From Drouetiella hepatica Uher 2000/2452 (GTDB taxonomy: Bacteria > Cyanobacteriota > Cyanobacteriia > Elainellales > Elainellaceae), in the NCBI GenBank assembly GCA_019359505.1, contig JAHHHD010000023.1, forward strand, positions 28,095 through 92,094: a stretch of DNA of 64,000 bases, written 5' to 3'. The notes beneath the pieces are model-generated. The model searched no databases. It saw nothing but the letters and a program-made list of their open reading frames with translations, and was not told where the DNA came from. Position 1 is the stretch's first letter. Each line of letters begins with the position of its first letter. Both the position numbers and the translations under genes were made by a program. Shown here piece by piece: positions 43,594 to 51,034 of the stretch.

Positions 43594-45927
43594 ATGGCTG
43601 AGAAGAAAGCGAAACGAGAGCGGGGTCGAATTCTGACGGAGGCGGGCTGGAATAGGCTGGATGTCGCCCTGCAAGCCTGGGAAATTTTGCCGGGGAATAA
43701 GCGAACGCAGGAGCGGATTGCCCTAGAAGCAAAGATGGACGACGGAACGATCGCCAAGATTTTGGGGCGCAGAGAGAAGGCAGACCTGAGCAAATTGGAG
43801 CAGCTTTTCAGAGCGTTTGGTCTTAGCCTGGAGGAGAGCGATCACTGCCCGTTTCCTCAAACCACTGCCGATCTCAACTTTGTGGGACGAGAAGGGGCGA
43901 TCGCTGACCTCACCACCTTAATCAATCGAGGCGAGAAGGTGATTGTGATTCAGGCGAGGGGCGGCGTGGGTAAGACCACCCTGGCGCGGAAATATCTTCA
44001 GCAGAAGTTTGATGCGTTTTTGGAGTTCCCGATCGCCAAAGAAACAAAAGACATTGCTTCGATCGAGAGCCTGATTGAAGAGAAGCTGCGGCAGTTGGGG
44101 GAGGAGCCAGGACGCGAGTTTTTGGTATCGATCGATCGGCTGAAGCGCAGGCTGCAAGCGGAACAAATCGGCATCTTGATCGACAACCTGGAGCCTGCCC
44201 TGGATTCTGCGGGAAAGTTTATTGAGCCGCACCGCCGCTATGTGGAACTGCTGCGAGTTTTAGCCGATCCATCGGTGCAATCGGTGACGCTAATCACCAG
44301 TCGCGAACGATTGCATGAGCCGAGTGTGGCGGTACAGCACTATCCCTTACGCAGTCTAGAGGTTGCTGCCTGGGAAAAGTTCTTTCAGTTGCGGCAGTTG
44401 GCAACAACCCCGGCGCTGACGGCTCTGCATCATGCCTATGGCGGCAATGCTAAAGCAATGGAAATTCTCAGCAGCGTGATTAAGCAAGACTATGCTGAAA
44501 ACATCGAGGCTTACTGGCAGGAAAACCAGAATGACCTGTTGATTGAACGCGATTTAGAAGACCTAGTAACTCAGCAATTCGATCGCCTTCAACAGGTCGA
44601 TCCTGATGCCTATAAGTTGCTTTGCCGCATGGGTTGCTATCGCTATCAGGATGTGCCCACTGTGCCGATCGAAGGTCTATTTTGTCTGCTATGGGATGTG
44701 CCAGAGAACAGGCAGAGTCGAGTAGTGAAAGCTTTGAAAGAGCGATCGTTAGTAGAGTTTGAGGATAAAGAGTTTTGGCTGCATCCGGTGATTCGGAGTG
44801 AGGCGATCGGGCGGTTGAGAGAATGTGAAGAATGGAAAACAACAAATCAAAATGTGGCAGAATTTTGGACAAACATTATTAAAACTGTTAAATCTATAGA
44901 AGACGCTCAAAAAGCATTTGAAGCCTATCATCACTATTGCGAGATCAACAGTTTTGAAGATGCTGGTAATGTGATTTTAACCAAAAGGTTTGAGCAGCAT
45001 GAGATGGAGGATTATAAGCCACATCTTGGTTCTATTTTTTATAGGTTGGGAATGTCACAACAAATGATCCCTGCTATAAATCGAATAATAGGAGAAATTA
45101 AGCCTGGATATGCTTTGAGTAGACTCTACAATCTTTTAGGTGATCAGCATTGGGCAATTGGAGAAATAAATGAATCTATCAGATTTCACATCAAGTCGCA
45201 AAAAATAGCGACTGAATGCCTTAATTCAGCTTTTACTGGAACTGATCAAGATATAAAAGAAGAGTCTAAGAGGCTTAAGAAACTTGAAAGACTAGCTCTA
45301 TACAATATCAGCCTATGTAGAGTTGATCTCTGGGAGCTACATGAAGCAAGGCATTTGCTGGAAGAATATATATTATTTAATGATGATCTAACAATAAACA
45401 CTTTTGCTGCTCCTTCATGCTTAGCTTTCTTGAATTCTCAATTGGGCTATCCGCAAGAAACACTTGAGAAAATTCACCAAACTTTAGATCATTATGCGGC
45501 GAGAGATAATAGTGGATGGCTCACGACAGTTGGCTCCCTATTTCTAGGTTTAAGTTATAAGAACTTGAGAGACAATCAGAAAGCGCTTGATGTACTTATG
45601 AAGACAATTATACTATCTGAAAAAAATCAGTTCAATCAGTTAAAGGCTAGAGCCTTAAACGGTTTGTCTGAAGTTTTGCGAGATCAGAAAGATTTAGACA
45701 AAGCGATTAAGATTCATCATGCTGCAGTTGATTTAGCTGAAAAAATAGGAGCAAAATGTGAGCTTGGTGAAGCTTGTTATCAGCTTGGTTTAACTTATCA
45801 AATAATGAACGAAGCTGATGTGACCTGTAAAGTATTTCAAAAAGCAATTCGGATTTTTACCGAAATGGAAGCACCGAAACAGGTGGAGCGGGTGAAGCGA
45901 TCGATGGAAAGCTCTACAGAGGACTAA
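43594..45927 (+). CDS. STAND NTPase (NB-ARC-like) with TPR sensor region
   Basis: Predicted 777-residue signalling ATPase. Residues 1-85 form a small helical N-domain with an XRE-like helix-turn-helix look (AGWNRLDVALQAWE, RIALEAKMDDGTIAKILGRR). The P-loop QARGGVGKTTLARKY (Lys127) and Walker B IGILIDNLEP are present, followed by a winged-helix-like region and, from about residue 470, TPR-like helices. The DNA shifts sharply at about 44850: before it is GC-rich with HIP1 octamers, after it (to about 45880) is AT-rich and almost free of them, so the sensor half looks newly acquired. GAGG precedes the ATG. Two small genes follow directly. Such NLR-like proteins often act in immunity or development. 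Confidence 0.85.
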   Translation: MAEKKAKRERGRILTEAGWNRLDVALQAWEILPGNKRTQERIALEAKMDDGTIAKILGRREKADLSKLEQLFRAFGLSLEESDHCPFPQTTADLNFVGREGAIADLTTLINRGEKVIVIQARGGVGKTTLARKYLQQKFDAFLEFPIAKETKDIASIESLIEEKLRQLGEEPGREFLVSIDRLKRRLQAEQIGILIDNLEPALDSAGKFIEPHRRYVELLRVLADPSVQSVTLITSRERLHEPSVAVQHYPLRSLEVAAWEKFFQLRQLATTPALTALHHAYGGNAKAMEILSSVIKQDYAENIEAYWQENQNDLLIERDLEDLVTQQFDRLQQVDPDAYKLLCRMGCYRYQDVPTVPIEGLFCLLWDVPENRQSRVVKALKERSLVEFEDKEFWLHPVIRSEAIGRLRECEEWKTTNQNVAEFWTNIIKTVKSIEDAQKAFEAYHHYCEINSFEDAGNVILTKRFEQHEMEDYKPHLGSIFYRLGMSQQMIPAINRIIGEIKPGYALSRLYNLLGDQHWAIGEINESIRFHIKSQKIATECLNSAFTGTDQDIKEESKRLKKLERLALYNISLCRVDLWELHEARHLLEEYILFNDDLTINTFAAPSCLAFLNSQLGYPQETLEKIHQTLDHYAARDNSGWLTTVGSLFLGLSYKNLRDNQKALDVLMKTIILSEKNQFNQLKARALNGLSEVLRDQKDLDKAIKIHHAAVDLAEKIGAKCELGEACYQLGLTYQIMNEADVTCKVFQKAIRIFTEMEAPKQVERVKRSMESSTED

Positions 45928-45932
45928 AAAAG

Positions 45933-46127
45933 ATGAATACTCAACTCGTTAACTCCTTGGTTCAAATTATTGGATCTTTGACCGACGAAGAATGTCAACT
46001 CTTAGATTCACAGCTCGATCGCAAGAAAAATTGGCAACCTGATTTTTTCGAGGATGCGATCGGGAGTTGGTCAGGGGAGCCTCTAGTTCGCTCAGAGCAA
46101 AGTGAGTCTGAAGTTCGAGAAGAATGA
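45933..46127 (+). CDS. Small acidic protein downstream of the STAND NTPase
   Basis: Product of 64 residues starting 5 bases after the STAND stop. LVNSLVQIIGSLTDEECQLL resembles the N-termini of small cyanobacterial antitoxin-like proteins; the rest is polar and acidic. Its TGA overlaps the start region of the next gene, so the three are translated as a unit. Function unknown. Confidence 0.6.
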   Translation: MNTQLVNSLVQIIGSLTDEECQLLDSQLDRKKNWQPDFFEDAIGSWSGEPLVRSEQSESEVREE

Positions 46128-46128
46128 A

Positions 46129-46563
46129 ATGGAAGAACTATTTAGCCTCAAAGCGCTATTAATTAAGGGCGATATTCCAGGGGCATTAGCGCTGGTTGAA
46201 GAACTGGAAGAAATGAGCAGAGATGACAAGATCAATAACGTCAGTAGCTATGCCAAAATTCTGCTGCTTCACCTCATCAAACAACAGGCTGAAAATCGCA
46301 CCACGCGATCGTGGGACATCTCAATTCGCAATGCCGCAAGAGCCATTCAACAAAAGAATAAACGCCGCAAGGCAGGCGGCTATTATCTGAGTACAGATGA
46401 ATTACGCCTTGCCCTAGAAGAAGCTTATCCAGAGGCGATCGATGCTGCCTCCTTAGAAGTCGCAGAGGGGCGATACGAACCGGATGAACTGGAGAAGATG
46501 ATCAAGCCGAGTGAACTGCTCGATCGCGCCTTCTCCCTGATCGCCCCACCAGACCAAAACTGA
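46129..46563 (+). CDS. DUF29-family protein
   Basis: Product of 144 residues; the segment SSYAKILLLHLIKQQAENRT, TRSWDISIRNAARAIQ and YPEAIDAASLE match the DUF29 family, abundant in cyanobacteria and of unknown function. ATG 46129 is preferred (GAGAAG upstream); GTG 46102 would add nine residues inside the previous gene. It ends the STAND operon, 28 bases before the end of the convergent NfeD-like gene. Confidence 0.75.
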   Translation: MEELFSLKALLIKGDIPGALALVEELEEMSRDDKINNVSSYAKILLLHLIKQQAENRTTRSWDISIRNAARAIQQKNKRRKAGGYYLSTDELRLALEEAYPEAIDAASLEVAEGRYEPDELEKMIKPSELLDRAFSLIAPPDQN

Positions 46564-46591
46564 TAAATCCAAGGATTCATCATTAATGTCT

Positions 46592-46912
46592 TTACCTGAG
46601 CGCGATCGCCAACTCAGCCACGACCGCAAAGGCAGAGCCAATCTTTTGCGTCCAATCAACTTGGACAACCTTCTCTCTCTGTGAGGGCACAGCAGATTCG
46701 ATCGGCACCACCAGCAACGTGATCCCCAGCCTGCCCACCACCCGCACCGATTCACCCGACTTGACCGATCGGCAGCTAGAATCTGCCAGTTCTGCTTTCC
46801 AGAAGCTGCGCTGAAATCGAATTCGTCCAGGTTGAGAGGAGGCGATCGGCTGATCCACCTCACCTTGAGCCAGTTCAGCAAACCATTGAGTCGTTGTCGG
46901 AGCTACACGCAT
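46592..46912 (-). CDS. NfeD-like C-terminal (OB-fold) protein
   Basis: Product of about 106 residues. GRIRFQRSFWKAELAD, SGESVRVVGRLGITLLVV are the OB-fold strands of the NfeD C-terminal domain. The membrane helices of full-length NfeD are absent. ATG 46912 has GAGGTG upstream and is preferred; ATG 46930 or 46942 would extend into a palindrome. NfeD proteins usually partner a stomatin or ClpP-class protease; none adjoins. Confidence 0.7.
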   Translation of the reverse strand: MRVAPTTTQWFAELAQGEVDQPIASSQPGRIRFQRSFWKAELADSSCRSVKSGESVRVVGRLGITLLVVPIESAVPSQREKVVQVDWTQKIGSAFAVVAELAIALR

Positions 46913-46942
46913 CAGTTCACCTCGTTTCATTGCCTGATTCAT

Positions 46943-47021
46943 GGGCACTGCTCAATCGGAGGATGATTTTTTTGTGAGAGCGTCGCTCTTACAAAAAATC
47001 ATTCCTAAAATTAGCAACGCC
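46943..47021. repeat. Palindromic element, family D copy 1
   Basis: Left end GGGCACTGCTCAATCGG and right end TTAGCAACGCC border an imperfect hairpin (GATGATTTTTT.. / ..AAAAAATCATTC) with a 1-base bulge and apex AGCG-TCG-CTCT. Compare the copy at 49559-49646. Confidence 0.65.
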
Positions 47022-47091
47022 GATTCATGACCTCAGTTTCAGAGGTTTAGGCAGAAGAAACCAGGGAAAATCCGGGCGTTAAATCCGAACT

Positions 47092-47228
47092 TTAGGCGCT
47101 GATATAGGGAGATGGGCAAAGCCGTTGAGCGATCGCCCGTTCAGACTGGACAAGATTTCGCCAATCCTCGCCAAAAGATTGGCTTAAAACCAGGAATACC
47201 GCCTTATCTCCCGGAGCATCTCTCGGAA
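47092..47228 (-). pseudogene. Open segment cut by a palindromic element, downstream of accD
   Basis: On the minus strand an open frame ends VLSQSFGEDWRNLVQSERAI then AQRLCPSPYISA and stop. If the 95-bp element at 47229-47323 and one copy of its 10-bp flanking repeat are removed, the frame joins in phase to sequence just after accD (QPFPGD-APGDKAVF). No start codon is clear, so whether it was ever a gene is uncertain. Confidence 0.3.
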
Positions 47229-47323
47229 TATCGCTGTTGCCAGTTTGCTTAGGACATTGAGGGTGGCGCGCTTTGCACACCACCCTCAATGTCCCCGTCC
47301 TAACCGCCTTGGCGGTTGCTATA
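47229..47323. repeat. Palindromic element, family B copy 4 (inverted, with likely target duplication)
   Basis: On the minus strand it runs from TATAGCAACCGCC to CAAACTGGCAACAGCGATA, the same 95 bp span and ends as 25395-25489, with a 14-bp stem 47252-47265/47281-47294 different from that copy. It is flanked by TCTCTCGGAA (47219-47228) and TCTCCCGGAA (47324-47333), a 9/10 direct repeat. Confidence 0.85.
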
Positions 47324-47345
47324 TCTCCCGGAAAAGGCTGATGAA

Positions 47346-48278
47346 TCAGTCTGGACTGATCGCCTTGAAAGCCACCATGTCGGGGATGTGCATAAAGTGA
47401 GAGGTACGAGATGACAGGGGAGCAGGCTGATGGAGTCCAATCAGCTGCACTAGCGTCTTCTTGAGCTGCGTCCGAGGCACGATCGCATCCACAAAGCCGT
47501 GGGTCAGCAAATACTCAGAGGTCTGAAAGTCGTCCGGCAGTTTCTCCCGTAGGGTTTGTTCGACTACCCGCCTGCCTGCAAACCCGATCGTCGCCTTGGG
47601 TTCCGCCAAAATAATGTCGCCCAGCATGGCAAAGCTTGCCGTTACGCCCCCCGTCGTTGGGTGAGTCAGGACGGGCACATAGAGCAGACGCGCCTCCCGG
47701 TGACGCTCTAACGCCGCCGAAATTTTTGCCATCTGCATCAGACTCAGCATCCCCTCCTGCATTCGCGCCCCACCCGAAGCACAGACAATGATTACGGGCG
47801 ATCGTCGCTCGGTTGCTGCCTCAATCATCCGCGTCAGCTTTTCGCCCACCACCGAACCCATGCTGCCGCCCATAAATCGGAAGTCCATGGCTCCCAGCCC
47901 TACCGAAAACCCGTCCATTTGACCCAGCCCTACCTGGACAGCATCGATCAGCCCTGTTTTATCTTGAGTTTCTCGGAGACGATCGCTATAGGCTTTGCGA
48001 TCGCGGAACTTAAGGGGATCGGTCGGATACAGTTCCAGAGCCAGAGGCTTCCAGGTACCCGGATCGATCAACTGCCGAATCCGCTCATCGCTGTACACCC
48101 GCATATGGTGTCCGCATTCGAGACACACCATTTGATTTGCCCGTAAATCTTTGGTGTAGGTCATGGCGCTACACGAGGGACACTTGCTCCACAAGCCGTC
48201 GGCAATCTCGCGATCGTGCTTTTCTTGGCTGACGGGACCTACTTTCCGTCGATTGGCAAACCAGTCGAATAAAGACAT
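47346..48278 (-). CDS. accD: Acetyl-CoA carboxylase carboxyltransferase subunit beta
   Basis: Cytosolic subunit (310 aa) that, with AccA, transfers CO2 from biotin to acetyl-CoA for fatty-acid synthesis. An N-terminal zinc ribbon (CPSC and CLECGHH) precedes the crotonase fold with [13 protein letters not shown] and [19 protein letters not shown] chose ATG 48278 ([19 protein letters not shown] four bases upstream); the open frame continues 67 codons further without support. It is alone on this strand, ending 13 bases before a palindromic element's flank. Confidence 0.95.
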   Translation of the reverse strand: MSLFDWFANRRKVGPVSQEKHDREIADGLWSKCPSCSAMTYTKDLRANQMVCLECGHHMRVYSDERIRQLIDPGTWKPLALELYPTDPLKFRDRKAYSDRLRETQDKTGLIDAVQVGLGQMDGFSVGLGAMDFRFMGGSMGSVVGEKLTRMIEAATERRSPVIIVCASGGARMQEGMLSLMQMAKISAALERHREARLLYVPVLTHPTTGGVTASFAMLGDIILAEPKATIGFAGRRVVEQTLREKLPDDFQTSEYLLTHGFVDAIVPRTQLKKTLVQLIGLHQPAPLSSRTSHFMHIPDMVAFKAISPD

Positions 48279-48515
48279 GCAACCTCTTAAGCGGGGAAAT
48301 AATGGATAGTAGATGCGGACTAAACCATTGCAACCCAGCGCGAAGAGATTCTTGCAATGATGATCCACGTCACACTCTGATCCTATCAGAGGGAGAGACT
48401 GCCTCAGAGAAAATGCTGAGAAGCCATAAAGGTTTCTTGGAAGAAAAATAGATTGGCTGTGCTTTTCATTTAGAATCACACATAGGCGTTTTAGATTTAC
48501 GGCTTTTAGCTTTAG

Positions 48516-48557
48516 GGCTTTAGATTGACGGCTTTAGATTGACGGTTTTAGATTTAG
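48516..48557. repeat. 14-bp tandem repeat upstream of the RodZ-like gene
   Basis: GGCTTTAGATTGAC is repeated at 48516 and 48530, with a third degenerate unit at 48544 and related TTTAGATTTACGGC just before. The array covers a TTG at 48539, which argues against using that codon as the gene start. Confidence 0.7.
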
Positions 48558-48583
48558 CTTACGGACAGTTTGGGGAAACTAGG

Positions 48584-49522
48584 GTGGAAAAATTGGACTC
48601 GGCTCAGCTAGATCAACTGAAGGAAATCGGAACATATCTCCGCCAAGTTCGGCAAGAGCAGTCTAAGTCCTTGGAAGAGATTGCCACTAAAACTTGTATT
48701 CGGCTGCCGTTGCTACGAGCGATCGAGTTAGGACAGTCTCAGGTTCTACCGGAACCTGTCTTTGTGCAAGGGTTTATCCGTCGCTATGCAGATGTGCTGG
48801 GACTAGACGGCATCGGTATTTCTCGCACGTTTCCGGTTCATTCGCCTTTGATCGATAATGACTTGAAATCCAGAGGTGAGTTGAGTGCCGTTGCCTATGC
48901 TGCCCCGGTGACAGAGGTTTTAGAAGAATCAAAGTATTCACTGCGCTCCTCTAGAGAGTTCTCCGATCCGGCTGGCGGCTTCTGGCGATCGAAGGCTGCT
49001 TATGCCCTCTATGCGGCTCTGGGGCTAGGGGCGATCGGATATGTCGCCTATGCCCTCTCTAATCCTGGTCAGTCGCCAGATCCCGCCGTTTCCACCTCTC
49101 CGGCTGCGCTGTCTCAGCCACCCAGTCCAGTATCCTCTATATCACCTGTTGTATCCCCTGTATCACCCTCCCAGATTTCTGCTCAATCGCCCGAAAAGCC
49201 AGCCGTTGAGCCAAGTGTACAGGCGATCGCTTCCCCTTCCCCCGCTGCGCTTTCGTCGCCAACTGACCCCAATGCACCGGTCAAGGTAGAGATGAAGCTC
49301 ATCGGCAAATCTTGGGTACAGGTCTTGGTGGACGGCGAGGTTCAATTTGAAGGCATGTTGGCAGAAGGCACTCAACGAAGCTGGTCGGCAAAGAAGGAAA
49401 TTACCGTAGTGGCTGGAAATGCGGGCGCTGTTTCAGTTCTGGCGAACGGCGGCACAGCAGCACCTATGGGTAACCTTGGCGATGTGCAAGAAAAAACATT
49501 TACTGCTAGCGCAAACCAATAG
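48584..49522 (+). CDS. RodZ-like protein (helix-turn-helix, membrane helix, DUF4115 domain)
   Basis: Product of about 313 residues. The N-terminal helix-turn-helix of the RodZ type reads IGTYLRQVRQEQSKSLEEIA...LPLLRAIELG; a membrane helix lies at about 145-165 (AAYALYAALGLGAIGYVAYAL), then a Pro/Ser-rich linker and a C-terminal DUF4115 domain (EMKLIGKSWVQVLVDGEVQF). RodZ links MreB to cell shape in rods. GTG 48584 is used because the upstream TTG sits in a tandem repeat. A palindrome covers the stop. Confidence 0.85.
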   Translation: MEKLDSAQLDQLKEIGTYLRQVRQEQSKSLEEIATKTCIRLPLLRAIELGQSQVLPEPVFVQGFIRRYADVLGLDGIGISRTFPVHSPLIDNDLKSRGELSAVAYAAPVTEVLEESKYSLRSSREFSDPAGGFWRSKAAYALYAALGLGAIGYVAYALSNPGQSPDPAVSTSPAALSQPPSPVSSISPVVSPVSPSQISAQSPEKPAVEPSVQAIASPSPAALSSPTDPNAPVKVEMKLIGKSWVQVLVDGEVQFEGMLAEGTQRSWSAKKEITVVAGNAGAVSVLANGGTAAPMGNLGDVQEKTFTASANQ

Positions 49523-49554
49523 GTTATCTTTGCGATCGATCGCAGAGATAACCT
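49521..49554 (+). terminator. 34-bp near-perfect palindrome at the RodZ-like stop
   Basis: AGGTTATCT (49521-49529) and AGATAACCT (49546-49554) with a HIP1-containing centre TGCGATCGATCGCA form a long stem overlapping the TAG stop. There is no T-run, so termination is likely only if rho-independent by stem strength. Confidence 0.5.
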
Positions 49555-49558
49555 ATTT

Positions 49559-49646
49559 GGCATTGCTGAATCGGGGATGAGTTTGTGTAAGAGGGATGCG
49601 GAGTGTCCTTCTTACACAAACATCTGTCTCTAAGTTCAGCAACGCC
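49559..49646. repeat. Palindromic element, family D copy 2
   Basis: Bounded by GGCATTGCTGAATCGGGG and TTCAGCAACGCC; the inner hairpin GTTTGTGTAAGAGGGA / TCCTTCTTACACAAAC differs from the copy at 46943 while the ends match. Confidence 0.75.
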
Positions 49647-49653
49647 TCATTTC

Positions 49654-49971
49654 TCACAGGTTTGCTACGGGCAATCGAGTCGATCGTAAAGCTGCATTAG
49701 CCTGAATGCTGCTCAGCGTTACCTCTTGTAGGTCAACCGATGACGGAAGACTCATTAGCTCTTCCAGCCCTCTCCAATTTGCTGCAAACGGGTGTGCAGA
49801 CAAACGGCAAGCATCCCAACTGCCCTGAACTGGCACATTAAGCTTGTTACACTGACCCCCTCGCCGCCCTTCCGATCGATAGAAGCGGCAGTTTCGACAA
49901 GAAGAAATAGAGCGATCGTCAGGTCTCATAAGAGGAGAAGTGGGATGAATTGTCTTCTCTTCTATTCTCAT
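49654..49971 (-). CDS. Cysteine-motif conserved-hypothetical type protein
   Basis: Product of up to 105 residues with SCRNCRFYRSEGRRGGQCNK and a later DACRLSAHPFAANW, giving four Cys in a possible small zinc- or cluster-binding pattern. I recognise the type as cyanobacterial but not a function. A shorter start at the ATG around 49929 would begin just before the motif; the longer one is used here. It faces the RodZ-like gene with a palindrome between them. Confidence 0.65.
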   Translation of the reverse strand: MRIEEKTIHPTSPLMRPDDRSISSCRNCRFYRSEGRRGGQCNKLNVPVQGSWDACRLSAHPFAANWRGLEELMSLPSSVDLQEVTLSSIQANAALRSTRLPVANL

Positions 49972-50367
49972 CTTGCCATTTCGAGCATTTTTTTGAAATA
50001 AAGGGCTTCAAACTCATGCTGACAATGAATTGCAGTGACTTTTCAAGCAAAACTATTGTTTATATTATCTTTAGACTTCTGTTAATGTTCAGACATATCA
50101 AATTAGCCCTTATTTAGTATGTTTAATTATTTTGCAGATTTTGCGGATAACCTACATAAAATATACGGGGATCAATCCATAAGCATCTCCTGTTGACGAT
50201 CGCCAAAGCATAAAATGTCATTTTGATGGTTCAACACAAGTATAAAAATTGCAGCTACGAAGGCTCAAATTGCTATACGTTAATCTACTGAATTGGCGAT
50301 TTGTTAGCTGAGAGATATACGTAGAAATATATCTATCTTTTGAGAAATGTAGACTTTTGTTCTAATC
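49972..50367. other. AT-rich intergenic region
   Basis: About 400 bases far AT-richer than neighbours, between the Cys-motif gene and DUF1824 gene. It has many short homopolymer runs and no coding frame. It must hold both promoters; no specific site could be fixed. A palindromic element follows at 50368. Confidence 0.5.
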
Positions 50368-50460
50368 TATAGCAGTCTCAAATCACTTATGGCCGGGTTG
50401 TTAAGAGGTGGGGCAGGTTACGCCCGCCCCACCTCTCACAACTCATTTAGGATTGCTATA
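50368..50460. repeat. Palindromic element with TATAGCA/TGCTATA ends
   Basis: A 93-bp element bounded by TATAGCA (50368-50374) and TGCTATA (50454-50460); stem GAGGTGGGGC (50405-50414) with GCCCCACCTC (50426-50435), extended by GTTGT/ACAAC. Ends and size match family B but the inner flank CTCAAATCACTTATGGCCGG is different, so it defines another subgroup. Confidence 0.75.
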
Positions 50461-50474
50461 TTTAAATTCGAAGA

Positions 50475-50918
50475 ATGGATAATTTGATGTCTGATCCCCA
50501 TTTATCTGAGTTTGCAGTAGAAGCAGCCCACAAGCTGTTGAAGCAATTTGAGGGTGTAGGAGAGCAGCAGGCTGTTGAAGAGCAGACGAGTAGCCAGCTG
50601 CTAAGAGAACGACTGCGAGAAGCTGTGGCGATCGTTTCCAGCCACTCAGATTATCAAATCCTGGGCGTTTGTGCCGATACTTTGGCTGAGGGTTGTCGGG
50701 CGCTTCGGGCTTATGCTGCCGCGTTAGGATATTCGCCTAATTTGGATTTGCGGGCGATCGAAGGTTCAGCCTACATTAAGTTCAACCCGCAAGGCTCCTG
50801 CTATGCCGAGTCCTACAGCGGTCATCATCGCGGCGTTTTGGTGTCTTGCCAGTCGGCGGCATCCGGACTCAACGAAATGTATGGGCATTTGCCGCTGGAT
50901 TTGTTTGAACCAGAGTAG
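50475..50918 (+). CDS. DUF1824-family protein
   Basis: Product of 147 residues; SAYIKFNPQGSCYAESYSGH then RGVLVSCQSA and the end YGHLPLDLF are the conserved DUF1824 core, a small cyanobacterial/plastid family of unknown function. Its 3' end is followed at once by the 16-bp tandem array that ends the MocR gene. Confidence 0.82.
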   Translation: MDNLMSDPHLSEFAVEAAHKLLKQFEGVGEQQAVEEQTSSQLLRERLREAVAIVSSHSDYQILGVCADTLAEGCRALRAYAAALGYSPNLDLRAIEGSAYIKFNPQGSCYAESYSGHHRGVLVSCQSAASGLNEMYGHLPLDLFEPE

Positions 50919-50930
50919 TGGTTGGGTCTG

Positions 50931-51034
50931 AAACTGCCGCTTGGCTAAACTGCCGCTTGGCTAAACTGCCGCTTGGCTAAACTGCTGCTTGGCTAAACTG
51001 CCGCTTGGCTAAACTGCCGCTTGGCTAAACTGCC
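50931..51034. repeat. 16-bp tandem repeat array at the 3' end of the MocR gene
   Basis: AAACTGCCGCTTGGCT repeats at 50931, 50947, 50963, 50979 (one T for C), 50995 and 51011, plus a partial unit at 51027. The MocR stop is inside the array; because 16 is not a multiple of 3, gain or loss of one unit changes the C-terminal reading frame. Confidence 0.9.

Noticed and set aside
46453..46881. 142-codon minus frame overlapping the NfeD-like gene
   Set aside because: The other frame shows the NfeD OB-fold; this one is a shadow and overlaps the DUF29 gene.
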